From: an uncultured Chromatiaceae bacterium
GTDB taxonomy: Bacteria; Pseudomonadota; Gammaproteobacteria; Enterobacterales; Alteromonadaceae
Reading direction: 5' to 3'
Length of the DNA: 64,000 nucleotides
Assembly: GCA_937978655.1 (NCBI GenBank)
Contig: CALJUX010000034.1
Location: forward strand, 1 to 64,000
Under the pieces are notes generated by a model. The model saw only the letters and a list, made by a program, of their open reading frames with translations, ran no database searches and was not told where the DNA came from. The first letter of the stretch is position 1, and each line of letters begins with the position of its first letter. This document shows positions 42,803 through 51,325 of the stretch, in pieces. The translations under genes and the position numbers were made by a program.

Positions 42803-43127
42803 ACCACCTCCACCAAGCCAGTCTCTATTCTACGCAGATCCGCTTTTCTGACAACAGTTCCGGCTATCTGTACACGACATTTACAGCAACCGGCAAGAAC
42901 CGACAACGCTGTTTACACCAATAGGGGCAAATTCGCTGAAAGTGCAGTAAAAATGCGCTAAATCAAGTGGTCTGTAAATTGCTTAGTGCATGATTCAAGT
43001 CCAGAGCCAAAGTTGCAATAGCCATAAAATCAGCAAGGGCTTTGGACAAGCCGCAGGTGCGAACTGCTATACTCGCAAACCTGCCTGGCTGTCACTGCAG
43101 CATTTTCAGCATAAAAAGAGGTACCCC

Positions 43128-44537
43128 TTGGACCAGCAACAACGTATTCCGGTCAAAGTCGACATGCACAACCCAAAGGCTCCGGTGCAATATCCGGCGC
43201 GGGACCGGATTTATGTCCGGGCGGTGAAAGGCCTGCATCAGCGCCTGCGCCGCAACATGGGCTTTATATTTATGGCGCTGTTTTTCCTGATCCCCTGGTT
43301 ACAATTTGAGGGTCATCAGGCGGTATTATTTGACCTCGACGAGCAAAAATTTAATATTTTTGGCATGACCCTGTGGCCACAGGATTTCACCATCATGGCC
43401 TGGATTTTTGTCATCGGGGCATACGCCCTGTTTTTTGTGACCACTTTTTACGGCCGGGTCTGGTGTGGTTATTTATGTCCACAGACAGTCTGGACCTTCA
43501 TTTTTATCTGGTTCGAAGAGAAAATTCAGGGCAGCCGGAATAACCGGATGAAGCTGGATAAAGACCCGTGGACCGGACAAAAAGTGCTGAAAAAAGGCCT
43601 GACTCATCTGGCCTGGCTGGCGTTTTCATTATTGACCTCGTTAATCTTTGTCGGTTATTTCACGCCGATTGATCAGTTGTTTATTGATTTCTTCAGCTGG
43701 AACGCCAGCTTCTGGTCTGTGGTATTTGTGCTGATTTTTATGTTCTGCACTTATGGGAATGCCGGCTGGATGCGCGAAATCATGTGTACCCATATTTGTC
43801 CATACGCCCGCTTCCAGTCGGCGATGTTCGACAAAGATACCTTTACCGTTACTTATGATACGGCACGCGGTGAAAGCCGCGGACCACGCTCACGCAAAGA
43901 TACCGACTACAAAGCCAAAGGTCTGGGCGACTGTATTGACTGTAATCTGTGTGTGCACGTGTGTCCGACCGGGATTGATATCCGTAACGGTCTGCAATAT
44001 GAGTGCATCAACTGCGGTGCCTGTATTGATGCCTGTGACGACACCATGGAGAAGATGGGCTATGCCAAAGGCCTGATCAGCTATACCACAGAACACAGCC
44101 TGCATGGCAAACCAACCAAAGTGGTGCGGCCAAAACTGCTTGGGTATTTTGTCGTGTTGTTAGTGGTGTGCAGTGCATTTGCCTGGACCTTGTGGACCCG
44201 GATGCCGGCAGAACTCGATGTGGTGCGTGACCGCGGCAGTCTGTTCCGTGAGACCGACGAAGGGCTGATCGAAAACACTTACACCTTGAAGATTATTAAC
44301 AAATCTCAGCAGGAACAGACCTTTAAACTCAGTTTCACCGGCATGGACAAGACCAACTGGCTTGGCATCACCGAAGTGACCATTAAAGGTGGCGACACCG
44401 CGAGTGTGCCAATCAGTCTGTCAGCAGATCCGGCCGATTTAAGCAAACCGATGACCGATATTGAATTCAGCATCGAAAACAAAGCGGATGCTGAAGTCCG
44501 GTTGTCACAACGCAGCAATTTCTTTTCGGCGCGTTAG
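43128..44537 (+). CDS. ccoG: Cytochrome c oxidase accessory protein CcoG (FixG/RdxA)
   Basis: A 469-residue inner-membrane iron-sulfur protein needed for maturation of cbb3 oxidase, in which it helps reduce copper. Several membrane helices (about 45-220), a conserved VWCGYLCPQTVW segment, two ferredoxin-type clusters CIDCNLCVHVCPTG and CINCGACIDACD, and a C-terminal Ig-like domain (about 350-469). I chose TTG 43128 (opening DQQQRIPVKV): AAGAGG lies six bases upstream and it gives the normal family length; the frame extends to 42990 over non-conserved sequence. No cbb3 structural genes are adjacent. Confidence 0.93.
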   Translation: MDQQQRIPVKVDMHNPKAPVQYPARDRIYVRAVKGLHQRLRRNMGFIFMALFFLIPWLQFEGHQAVLFDLDEQKFNIFGMTLWPQDFTIMAWIFVIGAYALFFVTTFYGRVWCGYLCPQTVWTFIFIWFEEKIQGSRNNRMKLDKDPWTGQKVLKKGLTHLAWLAFSLLTSLIFVGYFTPIDQLFIDFFSWNASFWSVVFVLIFMFCTYGNAGWMREIMCTHICPYARFQSAMFDKDTFTVTYDTARGESRGPRSRKDTDYKAKGLGDCIDCNLCVHVCPTGIDIRNGLQYECINCGACIDACDDTMEKMGYAKGLISYTTEHSLHGKPTKVVRPKLLGYFVVLLVVCSAFAWTLWTRMPAELDVVRDRGSLFRETDEGLIENTYTLKIINKSQQEQTFKLSFTGMDKTNWLGITEVTIKGGDTASVPISLSADPADLSKPMTDIEFSIENKADAEVRLSQRSNFFSAR

Positions 44538-44554
44538 CCGGTAAAGCTGCACAA

Positions 44555-44581
44555 AAGCCGCCTGCGGGCGGCTTTTTTTCT
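44555..44581 (+). terminator. Rho-independent terminator after ccoG
   Basis: AAAAGCCGCC (44555-44564) pairs with GGCGGCTTTT (44569-44578) around TGCG, with T continuing to 44581. Confidence 0.92.
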
Positions 44582-44663
44582 GGCTGCAACGCAAGCAGAT
44601 GAGCGCGGTGCCGGCGGGCGGGTTATCATCAGCACTTCTTTTATCGTTGCGTCGGGAAGTGTG

Positions 44664-45650
44664 ATGTCCGCCAATTTTCATTTCAGTCAGCTGCAGCCTG
44701 ACTTGCTGCTCGATGCGCTGGAAAGTTACCAGATCCGCCCGGAAAGCGGCTTACTGGCACTGAACAGCTATGAAAACCGGGTTTACCAGTTTAAAGCCGA
44801 AGACAACCAGCGGTATGTGGTGAAGTTCTACCGACCAGAACGCTGGAACTCAGCACAAATCCTCGAAGAACATCAGTTTTGCGCCGAATTACAACATGCC
44901 GGGCTCGATATCATCGCCCCACTGCAGTTGGCCGGACAGACGCTGCTGCAATACCAGCACTATCGCTTTGCGCTGTTTCCCAGCAAAGGTGGCCGCACCT
45001 TCAGCGCAGAACAGGATGAACACTGGGAACAACTGGGCACCTTATTAGGCCAGTTACACCAGGTGGGTCGGGCACAGCCATTCCAGCTCAGGCCGGAGAT
45101 CCGGCTTGTGCAGGATCTGCAACAGGCCATCCCAAAGTTATTGCAATGCGCTTTATTGCCGGCCGGATTACAAGCGCAATACCAGCAAGTGCTGGAAATG
45201 TTGCTACAAACGCTGCGCCAGTGCGCGTTGCCGGCTTACCAGACCCGTCGGATCCACGGCGACTGTCATCCTGGCAATATCCTGACCGACCGCCAGCTGT
45301 TTCTGCTTGATTTCGACGACTGCCTGCAAGGCCCGGCTGTGCAGGATTTCTGGATGCTGCTAGCCGGCGATGAAATGGAACAACGAATCCAGCTCGAGAT
45401 ATTAACTGAACAATATCAGAACTTTACTGATTTTCAGCAGTCAGAACTGGCGTTCATTGAACCGCTGCGCTGTCGCCGTCTGGTGCTGTACATGGTCTGG
45501 CTGGCGGAGCGCTGGGCTGATCCGGCCTTTCCGTTACACTTCCCCTGGTTTGCCAGCGAAGAGTACTGGCTACAGCAGCTGCAGCAGCTCAGACAACAAA
45601 ATATACGGCTGCAACAACCGGCCCTGCGCTTATATCCGTTTGATATCTGA
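44664..45650 (+). CDS. srkA: Stress response kinase A (YihE/RdoA)
   Basis: A 328-residue Ser/Thr protein kinase of the APH/choline-kinase fold (E. coli SrkA 328). NSYENRVYQF and RYVVKFYRPERW carry the ATP-binding Lys; HGDCHPGNILTD (about 200-211) is the catalytic loop with Asp and Asn; LLDFDDCLQGP is the metal-binding Asp motif. It protects against stress-induced death in E. coli and is cotranscribed with dsbA there; the same order occurs here. I chose ATG 44664 over the preceding GTG 44661, since a GGGAAG-like site fits it. Confidence 0.92.
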   Translation: MSANFHFSQLQPDLLLDALESYQIRPESGLLALNSYENRVYQFKAEDNQRYVVKFYRPERWNSAQILEEHQFCAELQHAGLDIIAPLQLAGQTLLQYQHYRFALFPSKGGRTFSAEQDEHWEQLGTLLGQLHQVGRAQPFQLRPEIRLVQDLQQAIPKLLQCALLPAGLQAQYQQVLEMLLQTLRQCALPAYQTRRIHGDCHPGNILTDRQLFLLDFDDCLQGPAVQDFWMLLAGDEMEQRIQLEILTEQYQNFTDFQQSELAFIEPLRCRRLVLYMVWLAERWADPAFPLHFPWFASEEYWLQQLQQLRQQNIRLQQPALRLYPFDI

Positions 45651-45744
45651 CGGATGCCGCGGCCAGACGCTGTACAGCGGAATTTGCTTCGGTGTAAGCT
45701 GTGCGCCGTTCTTCTGTGATTAACCGGACTGACTGGAAATTAAT

Positions 45745-46380
45745 ATGAAAAAACTGCTGTCGATTTTATTTGCATTTTGTCTGGCGCCAGCCGCGCTGGC
45801 TGCGGGTCCTTATGAAGAGGGGAAACACTATGAAGTGGTCGCCGAACAAGGCACCAGCAAACCGGAAGTCAAAGAATTCTTCTCGTTCTATTGCCCACAT
45901 TGTTTTGCTTTTGATCCTTTTGTCAAAAGCCTGGAAAAGTCGCTGCCTGAAGGCACAGCAATGAAAAAATACCATGTTGATTTCATGGGACAGGCCAGCA
46001 AAGAGATCCAGGAAAATCTGACACAGGCTATGGTTCTGGCGAAAGCCAAAGGCAAAGGCGACGAAGTCAGTAAAGCAATTTTTGAACACATTCATGTCAA
46101 ACATCAGCCATTTGCGACGGCCGAAGATATTCGGGCTGTTGTGGTTGCTGCCGGTATCGATGGCGGCGTCTACGATAAAGAAATCAACAACTTCGTCGTA
46201 AAATCACAAACCAAACTGATGCAAAAGAGCCAGGCCGACGCCGCAAAATCTAAAGTACTGAACTCAGTACCGACTTTCATCATCAACGGCCGTTACAAAA
46301 TCATCAATCAGGCGCTGGATAAATCCAACACCGAACAGGATTTTAAAGCCTTAGTGCAGTATCTGCTGACAAAACCTTAA
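45745..46380 (+). CDS. dsbA: Periplasmic thiol:disulfide oxidase DsbA (CPHC site)
   Basis: A 211-residue exported oxidoreductase that introduces disulfides into periplasmic proteins. Signal peptide (1-19), thioredoxin fold with active site Cys50-Pro-His-Cys53 (FYCPHCF) identical to E. coli DsbA, an inserted helical domain, and the cis-Pro loop SVPTF. It is downstream of srkA as in E. coli and 18 bases upstream of a second DsbA gene. DsbB is not in the window. Confidence 0.95.
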   Translation: MKKLLSILFAFCLAPAALAAGPYEEGKHYEVVAEQGTSKPEVKEFFSFYCPHCFAFDPFVKSLEKSLPEGTAMKKYHVDFMGQASKEIQENLTQAMVLAKAKGKGDEVSKAIFEHIHVKHQPFATAEDIRAVVVAAGIDGGVYDKEINNFVVKSQTKLMQKSQADAAKSKVLNSVPTFIINGRYKIINQALDKSNTEQDFKALVQYLLTKP

Positions 46381-46398
46381 GCATCCGGAGCCTTTTGT

Positions 46399-47046
46399 AT
46401 GTACAGAAAATTTGTGAAATCCATGCTGCTGTGTGCCGGACTGGCCGCAGCCGCTTTCAGCCAGGCTGCCAGCACATTCACTGAAGGCAAGCATTATGAA
46501 GTGGTGGCGGAAACCGCCACCGCCACTCCTGTGGTCACCGAGTTTTTCTCGTTTTATTGCGGTCATTGCTTCGCTTTTGAACCACTGGCCAACAAACTGG
46601 CCAAAAGCCTGCCTGCAGGCGTGAAATTTGAAAAGAATCATGTCGATTTTATTCAGGCCAGCCCGGCATCTGTGCAAAACAGCATGGCCCGCGCATATCT
46701 GGTCGGCGCAAACGCTGGTCAGGGCCAGGAAGTGGCGGGGATGATTTTTAACTATATTCATCAGCAACATGCCAACTTTGGCTCTGACAGTGATATTCGT
46801 TCTTTATTAGTGGTCAACAATTTTGACGCTGCCACTTTTGATAAAGGCTTTAACAGCATGCCAGTGCTGGCTGCAGCTAATAAAATGAAAGAGCAACAAA
46901 CTTACTGGACCGAGAAAAAGGTTCTGACTGGCGTGCCTATGTTATTGGTCAATGGCAAGTACAAAGTGAAGTTTGATGGCCTTGATGAAAAAAATGCCGA
47001 ACAACAATTGATTGAACTGCTGGCGTATCTGTCGGCGAAGAAATAA
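46399..47046 (+). CDS. DsbA-like periplasmic oxidoreductase with a CGHC site
   Basis: A 215-residue paralogue of the preceding DsbA: signal peptide (1-24), the same HYEVVAE opening and FFSFYCxHCFAFxP active-site frame, but the site is Cys54-Gly-His-Cys57, the dipeptide of eukaryotic protein disulfide isomerase, and the cis-Pro loop reads GVPML instead of SVPTF. Both differences alter redox potential and partner choice in known enzymes, so this copy may be a weaker oxidant, an isomerase-like enzyme or a DsbA for special clients. It is in an operon with dsbA and is followed by a strong terminator. Confidence 0.9.
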   Translation: MYRKFVKSMLLCAGLAAAAFSQAASTFTEGKHYEVVAETATATPVVTEFFSFYCGHCFAFEPLANKLAKSLPAGVKFEKNHVDFIQASPASVQNSMARAYLVGANAGQGQEVAGMIFNYIHQQHANFGSDSDIRSLLVVNNFDAATFDKGFNSMPVLAAANKMKEQQTYWTEKKVLTGVPMLLVNGKYKVKFDGLDEKNAEQQLIELLAYLSAKK

Positions 47047-47065
47047 ACGCTGATATTATTCTGAT

Positions 47066-47093
47066 AAAAACCGGCTTAATGCCGGTTTTTTTT
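47066..47093 (+). terminator. Rho-independent terminator after the dsbA pair
   Basis: AAAAACCGGC (47066-47075) pairs with GCCGGTTTTT (47081-47090) around TTAAT, with T continuing to 47093. Confidence 0.92.
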
Positions 47094-47193
47094 ATTATTG
47101 TGGTTAACTGCACAGCCTTTTACAAAGTTTCACAGCATCAGCAATTCCGCTCGCTTAATTTAAGTGCATCGGGATTCAATCTGAGGGCTCACA

Positions 47194-47796
47194 ATGAAAA
47201 ATATGGTATTTGCAATATGTAGCACTATCGCAGTGGCTGCTTGCGGCGGCAGTCACAATGCTGCCCCCTTACCGGCAGACACACCCGTGCAACAACAACC
47301 CGGTAAATATCTGTTTGCCGCCGTCTATGAAAACAATGCCTGGACGAAGACCAAAAAAGGTTTTGTTATCAAAGGCAACGGCGATCTGTATCAGTTTGAC
47401 CTGTCTGACGCCGCCGCTGCGTTACCGGCCACTGCCCAAGCCAGCGAAACGGAGTTAACCCGCTATTTTGAAGCCGCCCGTTTTGAGTTTGTCGAAAGCC
47501 TGAGTCCTGAGCAGCTCAACAGTCTGTGGCTACAAAGCCGGCAGCTCAGCAACAACACGCTCGGCAAAGAACAGAGCAACTGTCGCGATGCCGGCACATT
47601 CCGTTATCTGTTGTTTCAGCCTGCCGGACAGCAGCAATACCAGCAAACGCTGATTTATCAGACCGGTGATTTTCGCCGCGAACAACAGGACAGCAACGCC
47701 GGCCCAGTGAAGGATTATCTGCTGAAACAGGCCGTAAAACTGAAAATCGCCTTTGTGCTGGACCCAGAGGGCAATAACTGGTGCTCAGGGCTGTAA
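47194..47796 (+). CDS. Lipoprotein of unknown function
   Basis: A 200-residue protein whose signal sequence ends in a lipobox VAAC (Cys17), followed by GG and a Pro-rich linker. The remaining domain has mixed alpha/beta character with two Cys residues far apart (SNCRDAG at about 129 and NNWCSGL at the end) that may form a disulfide. I do not recognise the family. GAGGG precedes ATG 47194 with normal spacing. It is transcribed alone after the dsbA terminator. Confidence 0.75.
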   Translation: MKNMVFAICSTIAVAACGGSHNAAPLPADTPVQQQPGKYLFAAVYENNAWTKTKKGFVIKGNGDLYQFDLSDAAAALPATAQASETELTRYFEAARFEFVESLSPEQLNSLWLQSRQLSNNTLGKEQSNCRDAGTFRYLLFQPAGQQQYQQTLIYQTGDFRREQQDSNAGPVKDYLLKQAVKLKIAFVLDPEGNNWCSGL

Positions 47797-47992
47797 GCAA
47801 CGGCACAGGTCAGCAGAAGCGCAGCCCGTGGCAGCGCTTCTGACAAAAAATATCAGATCTTTATCAACAATTTCCCGCAACATCCCCCTGCCCGCAGATT
47901 GTTTTTCCTGCAACTGTTCACCTATAGTTCACAAAAAACAGCAACAAGTTTGCACCAAGTCCGATCTATAACCCAGCAACCAGGTATCAACA

Positions 47993-48283
47993 ATGAACGA
48001 TCTGAGTATTCAGGGCAGCAGAGCTTACGCCACTGCTTATGCCGCTAACGATGTCAAAACACAGCCGGCAGCACCAGCAGCTGTCACAACAGCAACAACC
48101 ACTTCCAGCCAAAGCAGTGGTGATAAGGTTTCAATCAGTGCAGAGGCAAAAGAGTTGTTTCAGCAGTCGAGTGAAACTGATGACACAGGCACAACTCCTG
48201 TCGCAACACCTTTAAATGGCGCAGGTATAAGACCACCTGATTCAACGCCTTTTAATGGTGCAGGTATTAGGCCTCCATATTGA
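47993..48283 (+). CDS. Small repeat-tailed protein of unknown function
   Basis: A 96-residue protein without a signal peptide. A Ser/Thr/Ala-rich low-complexity segment (about 22-42) is followed by DKVSISAEAKELFQQ and, at the C-terminus, two tandem copies of TPxNGAGIRPP (residues 72-83 and 85-96) ending in Tyr. The gene is more AT-rich at its 3-prime end, like the next gene. The KVSISAEA segment resembles short motifs in some flagellar or hook-associated small proteins, but I do not assign it. The repeated Arg-Pro-Pro tail could be a binding tag or a modified-peptide core. Confidence 0.65.
   Translation: MNDLSIQGSRAYATAYAANDVKTQPAAPAAVTTATTTSSQSSGDKVSISAEAKELFQQSSETDDTGTTPVATPLNGAGIRPPDSTPFNGAGIRPPY
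48206..48280 (+). repeat. In-frame tandem repeat encoding TPxNGAGIRPP twice
   Basis: Two units, 48206-48244 and 48245-48280, encode 13 and 12 residues that differ at one position within the shared core (Leu/Phe). The bases have diverged at many third positions (GGCGCAGGTATAAGACCA against GGTGCAGGTATTAGGCCT), so the peptide, not the DNA, is what has been kept. Confidence 0.85.
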
Positions 48284-48328
48284 TCCATAGCTTTTTAATT
48301 GTACGATAGTAACTTGAGAGCATAGATA

Positions 48329-48841
48329 ATGCTGAGTGCAGATTTATATGAATCGCTCAAAACAATAGGCGATGCAACTAGCATTGTTTATATAGGTATT
48401 TTTTTACTCGCATTTTTTTTTGAAAAAAGAATGAGTTCGGCAACGGTCACCTTACTAGTCCTCTGTTTGACTAATGGAATCGCAATACTTATTTTGCCAA
48501 ACTTATTAGAAATTGCGTCAAGGCAAGGGATATATAACAAATTTTTCTGGTATGGCTCTTGGATGCTTTTAAATTTAGTAAGTATCATTCTGATTCTTAA
48601 GTTTCATGTGGCACACAAAATTAGAGCTTCAAAAGTTGCTATAACCGTTTCTTTCTCTTACGTGCTACTAACTGCGATTCAAGCAATCGACTTCATTGAT
48701 AGAGCAACGCTGAATAACGGATTCTTTGCTATTGCATATCAAATAAGTATCCCGACAATCAGTATTGGATTAATTCCAATTATCTGTTATTTCTGGCTGC
48801 AGGACTTCCGGAAAGAATCCTTACTTTACAAGGCAAGATAG
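48329..48841 (+). CDS. AT-rich multi-pass membrane protein of unknown function
   Basis: A 170-residue protein with four or five hydrophobic helices (about 16-30, 40-62, 72-92, 102-120 and 135-155) and almost no loops. Base composition is clearly more AT-rich than the surrounding genes and codons such as ATA, TTA and AGA are frequent, which suggests recent acquisition. I do not recognise a family. The next gene starts directly after its stop (TAGATG), so the two are coupled. It might belong functionally with the small repeat-tailed protein upstream. Confidence 0.65.
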   Translation: MLSADLYESLKTIGDATSIVYIGIFLLAFFFEKRMSSATVTLLVLCLTNGIAILILPNLLEIASRQGIYNKFFWYGSWMLLNLVSIILILKFHVAHKIRASKVAITVSFSYVLLTAIQAIDFIDRATLNNGFFAIAYQISIPTISIGLIPIICYFWLQDFRKESLLYKAR

Positions 48842-49126
48842 ATGGAATTTGTATTGATTCTCTCAAGCGTTACTTTAGTTGTATTGACTGTGATGGCGCA
48901 TAGAAAACTTCATACACTCTCCGGAGAACCGCAAATCTACGCCGAAGTTGCCAGTGAATTGCAGCAGCGGGCGCATGATTTGTTGGTGCGTAAAGACCAT
49001 ATCGAAGCCCATACCCAGCTCGATTTGGCGGAAGAAAACGAACGCTGGAAAAACGATTTAGCGCAGTATATGGAAGACTATGAGCAGGAAGCGCTGGCGC
49101 GCCGGCGTATTCATCTGGGGCATTAA
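48842..49126 (+). CDS. Small membrane-anchored protein of unknown function
   Basis: A 94-residue protein: one N-terminal membrane helix (FVLILSSVTLVVLTVMA) followed by a highly charged helical domain (YAEVASELQQRAHDLLVRKDHIEAHTQ and EENERWKNDLAQYMEDYEQEALARRR in parts) that may form a coiled coil. Its first third is AT-rich like the gene before it, while the rest has the window's normal composition, so the junction may mark an insertion boundary near 48.95 kb. A strong terminator follows. Confidence 0.65.
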   Translation: MEFVLILSSVTLVVLTVMAHRKLHTLSGEPQIYAEVASELQQRAHDLLVRKDHIEAHTQLDLAEENERWKNDLAQYMEDYEQEALARRRIHLGH

Positions 49127-49164
49127 ATAAGATACTCAGTCTGGCCAGTCACAGACTGATGACG

Positions 49165-49200
49165 CATAAAAAATGCAGTGGCAACACTGCATTTTTTATG
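49165..49200. terminator. Bidirectional terminator before the esterase operon end
   Basis: A 16-bp stem around GCAA: CATAAAAAATGCAGTG (49165-49180) against CACTGCATTTTTTATG (49185-49200). A- and T-runs serve both strands, ending the genes at 49126 and 49218. Confidence 0.92.
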
Positions 49201-49217
49201 TGCGAATAACTGACAGA

Positions 49218-50135
49218 TCAACCGCCGCTATAAGGGCCGGTGCCTGGCAGGATCTCCAGCATGGCGCGGGTCACCATCGGTGGAAACACGGTTAAATGGT
49301 CTTCCCCGTCCAGCACCTGCGATTTAACCTGCAAACCTTTGATCGGGCTTAACAGCTTGGCAAAGCGCTGCATATCGCCGACCAGATCAGTTTCTCGGTT
49401 ATGCCGGACACTCGGCCCTGGTTGTTCCAGCCCACCGCTGTATAACCAGATTTTAGCCTGGGTTGCAGCAGGTAATGCCTGTAGCAAAGCCGGCACTTCA
49501 CCGAGCAGGCGATGTTGATCAAACCATAATGACGGGCTACTCAGCACATAATGGCTGAAATGCTCTGGCTGGTGCAGGAACAGATAAGTCCCCAGCAATG
49601 CACCATACGAATGACCGAGATAAATCCGACGCTGCCGATCTATGCGGTATTGCTGCTGCAACATCGGTAATACCTGCTGCGTAATAAAACCGGCAAAGGC
49701 CGGCGCATTGCCATATACCGGCGCGCTGTAGCTTTCGCCAGCTTTGGCCGGACGCGCTTTGACATTTGAGGTGGTGTAATCACGACTGCGACTGGCAGCT
49801 GGCGTGTCCGTGGCCGGATAGGCCAGTCCAACCAGAATAAAATCCTCAATATTCTGGCCCTGCTGCCCAACCCGGTTGCGGATACTGCGGATCAGCGGAA
49901 AAGCATAAGGCGCATCGGTGACCAGCAGCAGCGGGTAGTCGCGCCGATCCTTGTGATACGCTGCCGGCACATCTACCCACAGCGGATAAGTGCGGCCCTG
50001 AAAACTCAGTTCATAGACAGCGGTGCCACTGAGCGATACTTGTGGGACCTGTGCTGCCAGCAGTGGAAAGCCAAAAACCAGCAACAGCAGCCCTTTTACG
50101 CCAGCTAAACTGCGTCCCAGCATTTGCATCAACAT
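49218..50135 (-). CDS. Exported alpha/beta-hydrolase, putative esterase (PF00756 type)
   Basis: A 305-residue hydrolase with a signal peptide (about 1-28), PLWVDVPAAYHKDRRDYPLLLVTDA as the family opening in parts, the nucleophile Ser176 in GHSYG and a late EDH that supplies the catalytic His. It is like the esterase-D/Fes/IroE group, which cleave various esters. Its ATG overlaps the stop of the beta-lactamase-like gene by one base (TAATG), placing it last in the operon blaI - M56/M23 - beta-lactamase-like - esterase. A wall-linked ester substrate is possible from context only. Confidence 0.83.
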   Translation of the reverse strand: MLMQMLGRSLAGVKGLLLLVFGFPLLAAQVPQVSLSGTAVYELSFQGRTYPLWVDVPAAYHKDRRDYPLLLVTDAPYAFPLIRSIRNRVGQQGQNIEDFILVGLAYPATDTPAASRSRDYTTSNVKARPAKAGESYSAPVYGNAPAFAGFITQQVLPMLQQQYRIDRQRRIYLGHSYGALLGTYLFLHQPEHFSHYVLSSPSLWFDQHRLLGEVPALLQALPAATQAKIWLYSGGLEQPGPSVRHNRETDLVGDMQRFAKLLSPIKGLQVKSQVLDGEDHLTVFPPMVTRAMLEILPGTGPYSGG

Positions 50136-51325
50136 TATTTAGCGCCTTTTTTTGCAGCACCCTGCTTTTGTTTTGCCAGTTGCGGCCCCGGTAACACCTG
50201 CTGCCAGAACCAACCGGCCAGTTTACCGGTCACATCGGCTTCGGCATTGGTCAGCAGCACCAGACCGTAGCCGGTCGATGGTGAATAGGCGATATAAGGC
50301 CGGTAGCCGTCGACAACGCCGGCGTGGTAATACAGCCGGTCGTCACCATACTGCACCATGCGCCAACCACGCCCATACCAGGCGCTGGCATTGCGGTATT
50401 GCTGCCACACCGGCCAACGCGGTTTGCCCGGCATTTTCACCAGCGGTTGTTGTAATTGACTGAGCAGCGCCGGCGAAAACACTTCGGGTCTGTGTCCCAG
50501 CATCGCTATCAGGTACTGCGACAAATCGCGCGCGCTGGCATTCACCCCGGCCGCAGCCGGAAAGCGGTAAAAATTCGCTTTGGGTTTCACCGTCCGCCAG
50601 CCTTTGCCACCGCGCTGATGCGGCAGGGCTTTGTTCCGGCTGGCCAGCAGACCGGTCAGGCCATAAGAGGCCGTGTGCATCTGCAGCGGGCTGAATACTT
50701 TGGCGCTGACCAGACTTTCATACGACTGGCCAGTACTTTGCTCGGCCGCCCTGCCCAGCAGGCCAAACAACACATTCTGGTAGCTGTAACACCGACGCGG
50801 TGGGCAGACCGGCGCCAGCTCGGCCAGTCGCGGCAAAATTTCTGCCGGCGTTTTGTTGGCTTCAATCAAATCTTCAAAAGCATGGGCCCAGAAACCAGAG
50901 CCTTGCGACAGCACACTTTCGACATTGACCTGTTGCTCTATTTGCGCATTTTTCAAATGTAATTCAGGGACATAGGCTTTCAGTGGTTGCTGTAAATCCA
51001 GCTGCCCCTGCTGCGACAGCTGCACCAGCAAATTGCCGGCAAAAGTTTTGGACACAGACGCAAGGCGAAATACCGTATCCGGATTGACCCGCGCCGGCTC
51101 GCCGACAGCCCGCACGCCATAACTGCCAAGCGCCAGCACCCGGTCCTGATACACGATGGCATAAGCACCGCCCGGCACTTTGGCGCTTTGCAGCTGTGCA
51201 TTAAATTGCTGCTGAAATTGCGCCGAAAGCATCGGATCTGCGCCCGCCTGCGCCTGACCTGCGATAGCAACACCACAAAGTGCCGCCAGCGGCAGGAATT
51301 GAAAAAAACGGTACAACTTATTCAC
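50135..51325 (-). CDS. Exported serine beta-lactamase/DD-peptidase-like hydrolase (class C fold)
   Basis: A 396-residue protein with a signal peptide (1-27, ending QAQA). The three penicilloyl-transferase motifs are present: Ser90-Val-Ser-Lys93, Tyr182-Gln-Asn184 and His334-Ala-Gly in place of KTG. This profile covers class C beta-lactamases, DD-peptidases and esterases, so actual beta-lactam hydrolysis cannot be read from sequence. CPPRRC (174-179) may form a local disulfide. Its start overlaps the M56/M23 gene by eight bases. A BlaI-controlled operon with a BlaR1-type protease makes a wall-stress or beta-lactam role plausible. Confidence 0.88.
   Translation of the reverse strand: MNKLYRFFQFLPLAALCGVAIAGQAQAGADPMLSAQFQQQFNAQLQSAKVPGGAYAIVYQDRVLALGSYGVRAVGEPARVNPDTVFRLASVSKTFAGNLLVQLSQQGQLDLQQPLKAYVPELHLKNAQIEQQVNVESVLSQGSGFWAHAFEDLIEANKTPAEILPRLAELAPVCPPRRCYSYQNVLFGLLGRAAEQSTGQSYESLVSAKVFSPLQMHTASYGLTGLLASRNKALPHQRGGKGWRTVKPKANFYRFPAAAGVNASARDLSQYLIAMLGHRPEVFSPALLSQLQQPLVKMPGKPRWPVWQQYRNASAWYGRGWRMVQYGDDRLYYHAGVVDGYRPYIAYSPSTGYGLVLLTNAEADVTGKLAGWFWQQVLPGPQLAKQKQGAAKKGAK

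Noticed and set aside
42901..42914. CGACAACGCTGTTT as a further NagR-like operator before ccoG
   Set aside because: Three mismatches to the 14-base palindrome destroy the right arm, and ccoG is not an expected target.
50135..51325. Calling the serine hydrolase an AmpC resistance enzyme
   Set aside because: The third motif is HAG instead of KTG and the fold class includes peptidases and esterases; sequence alone does not show beta-lactamase activity.
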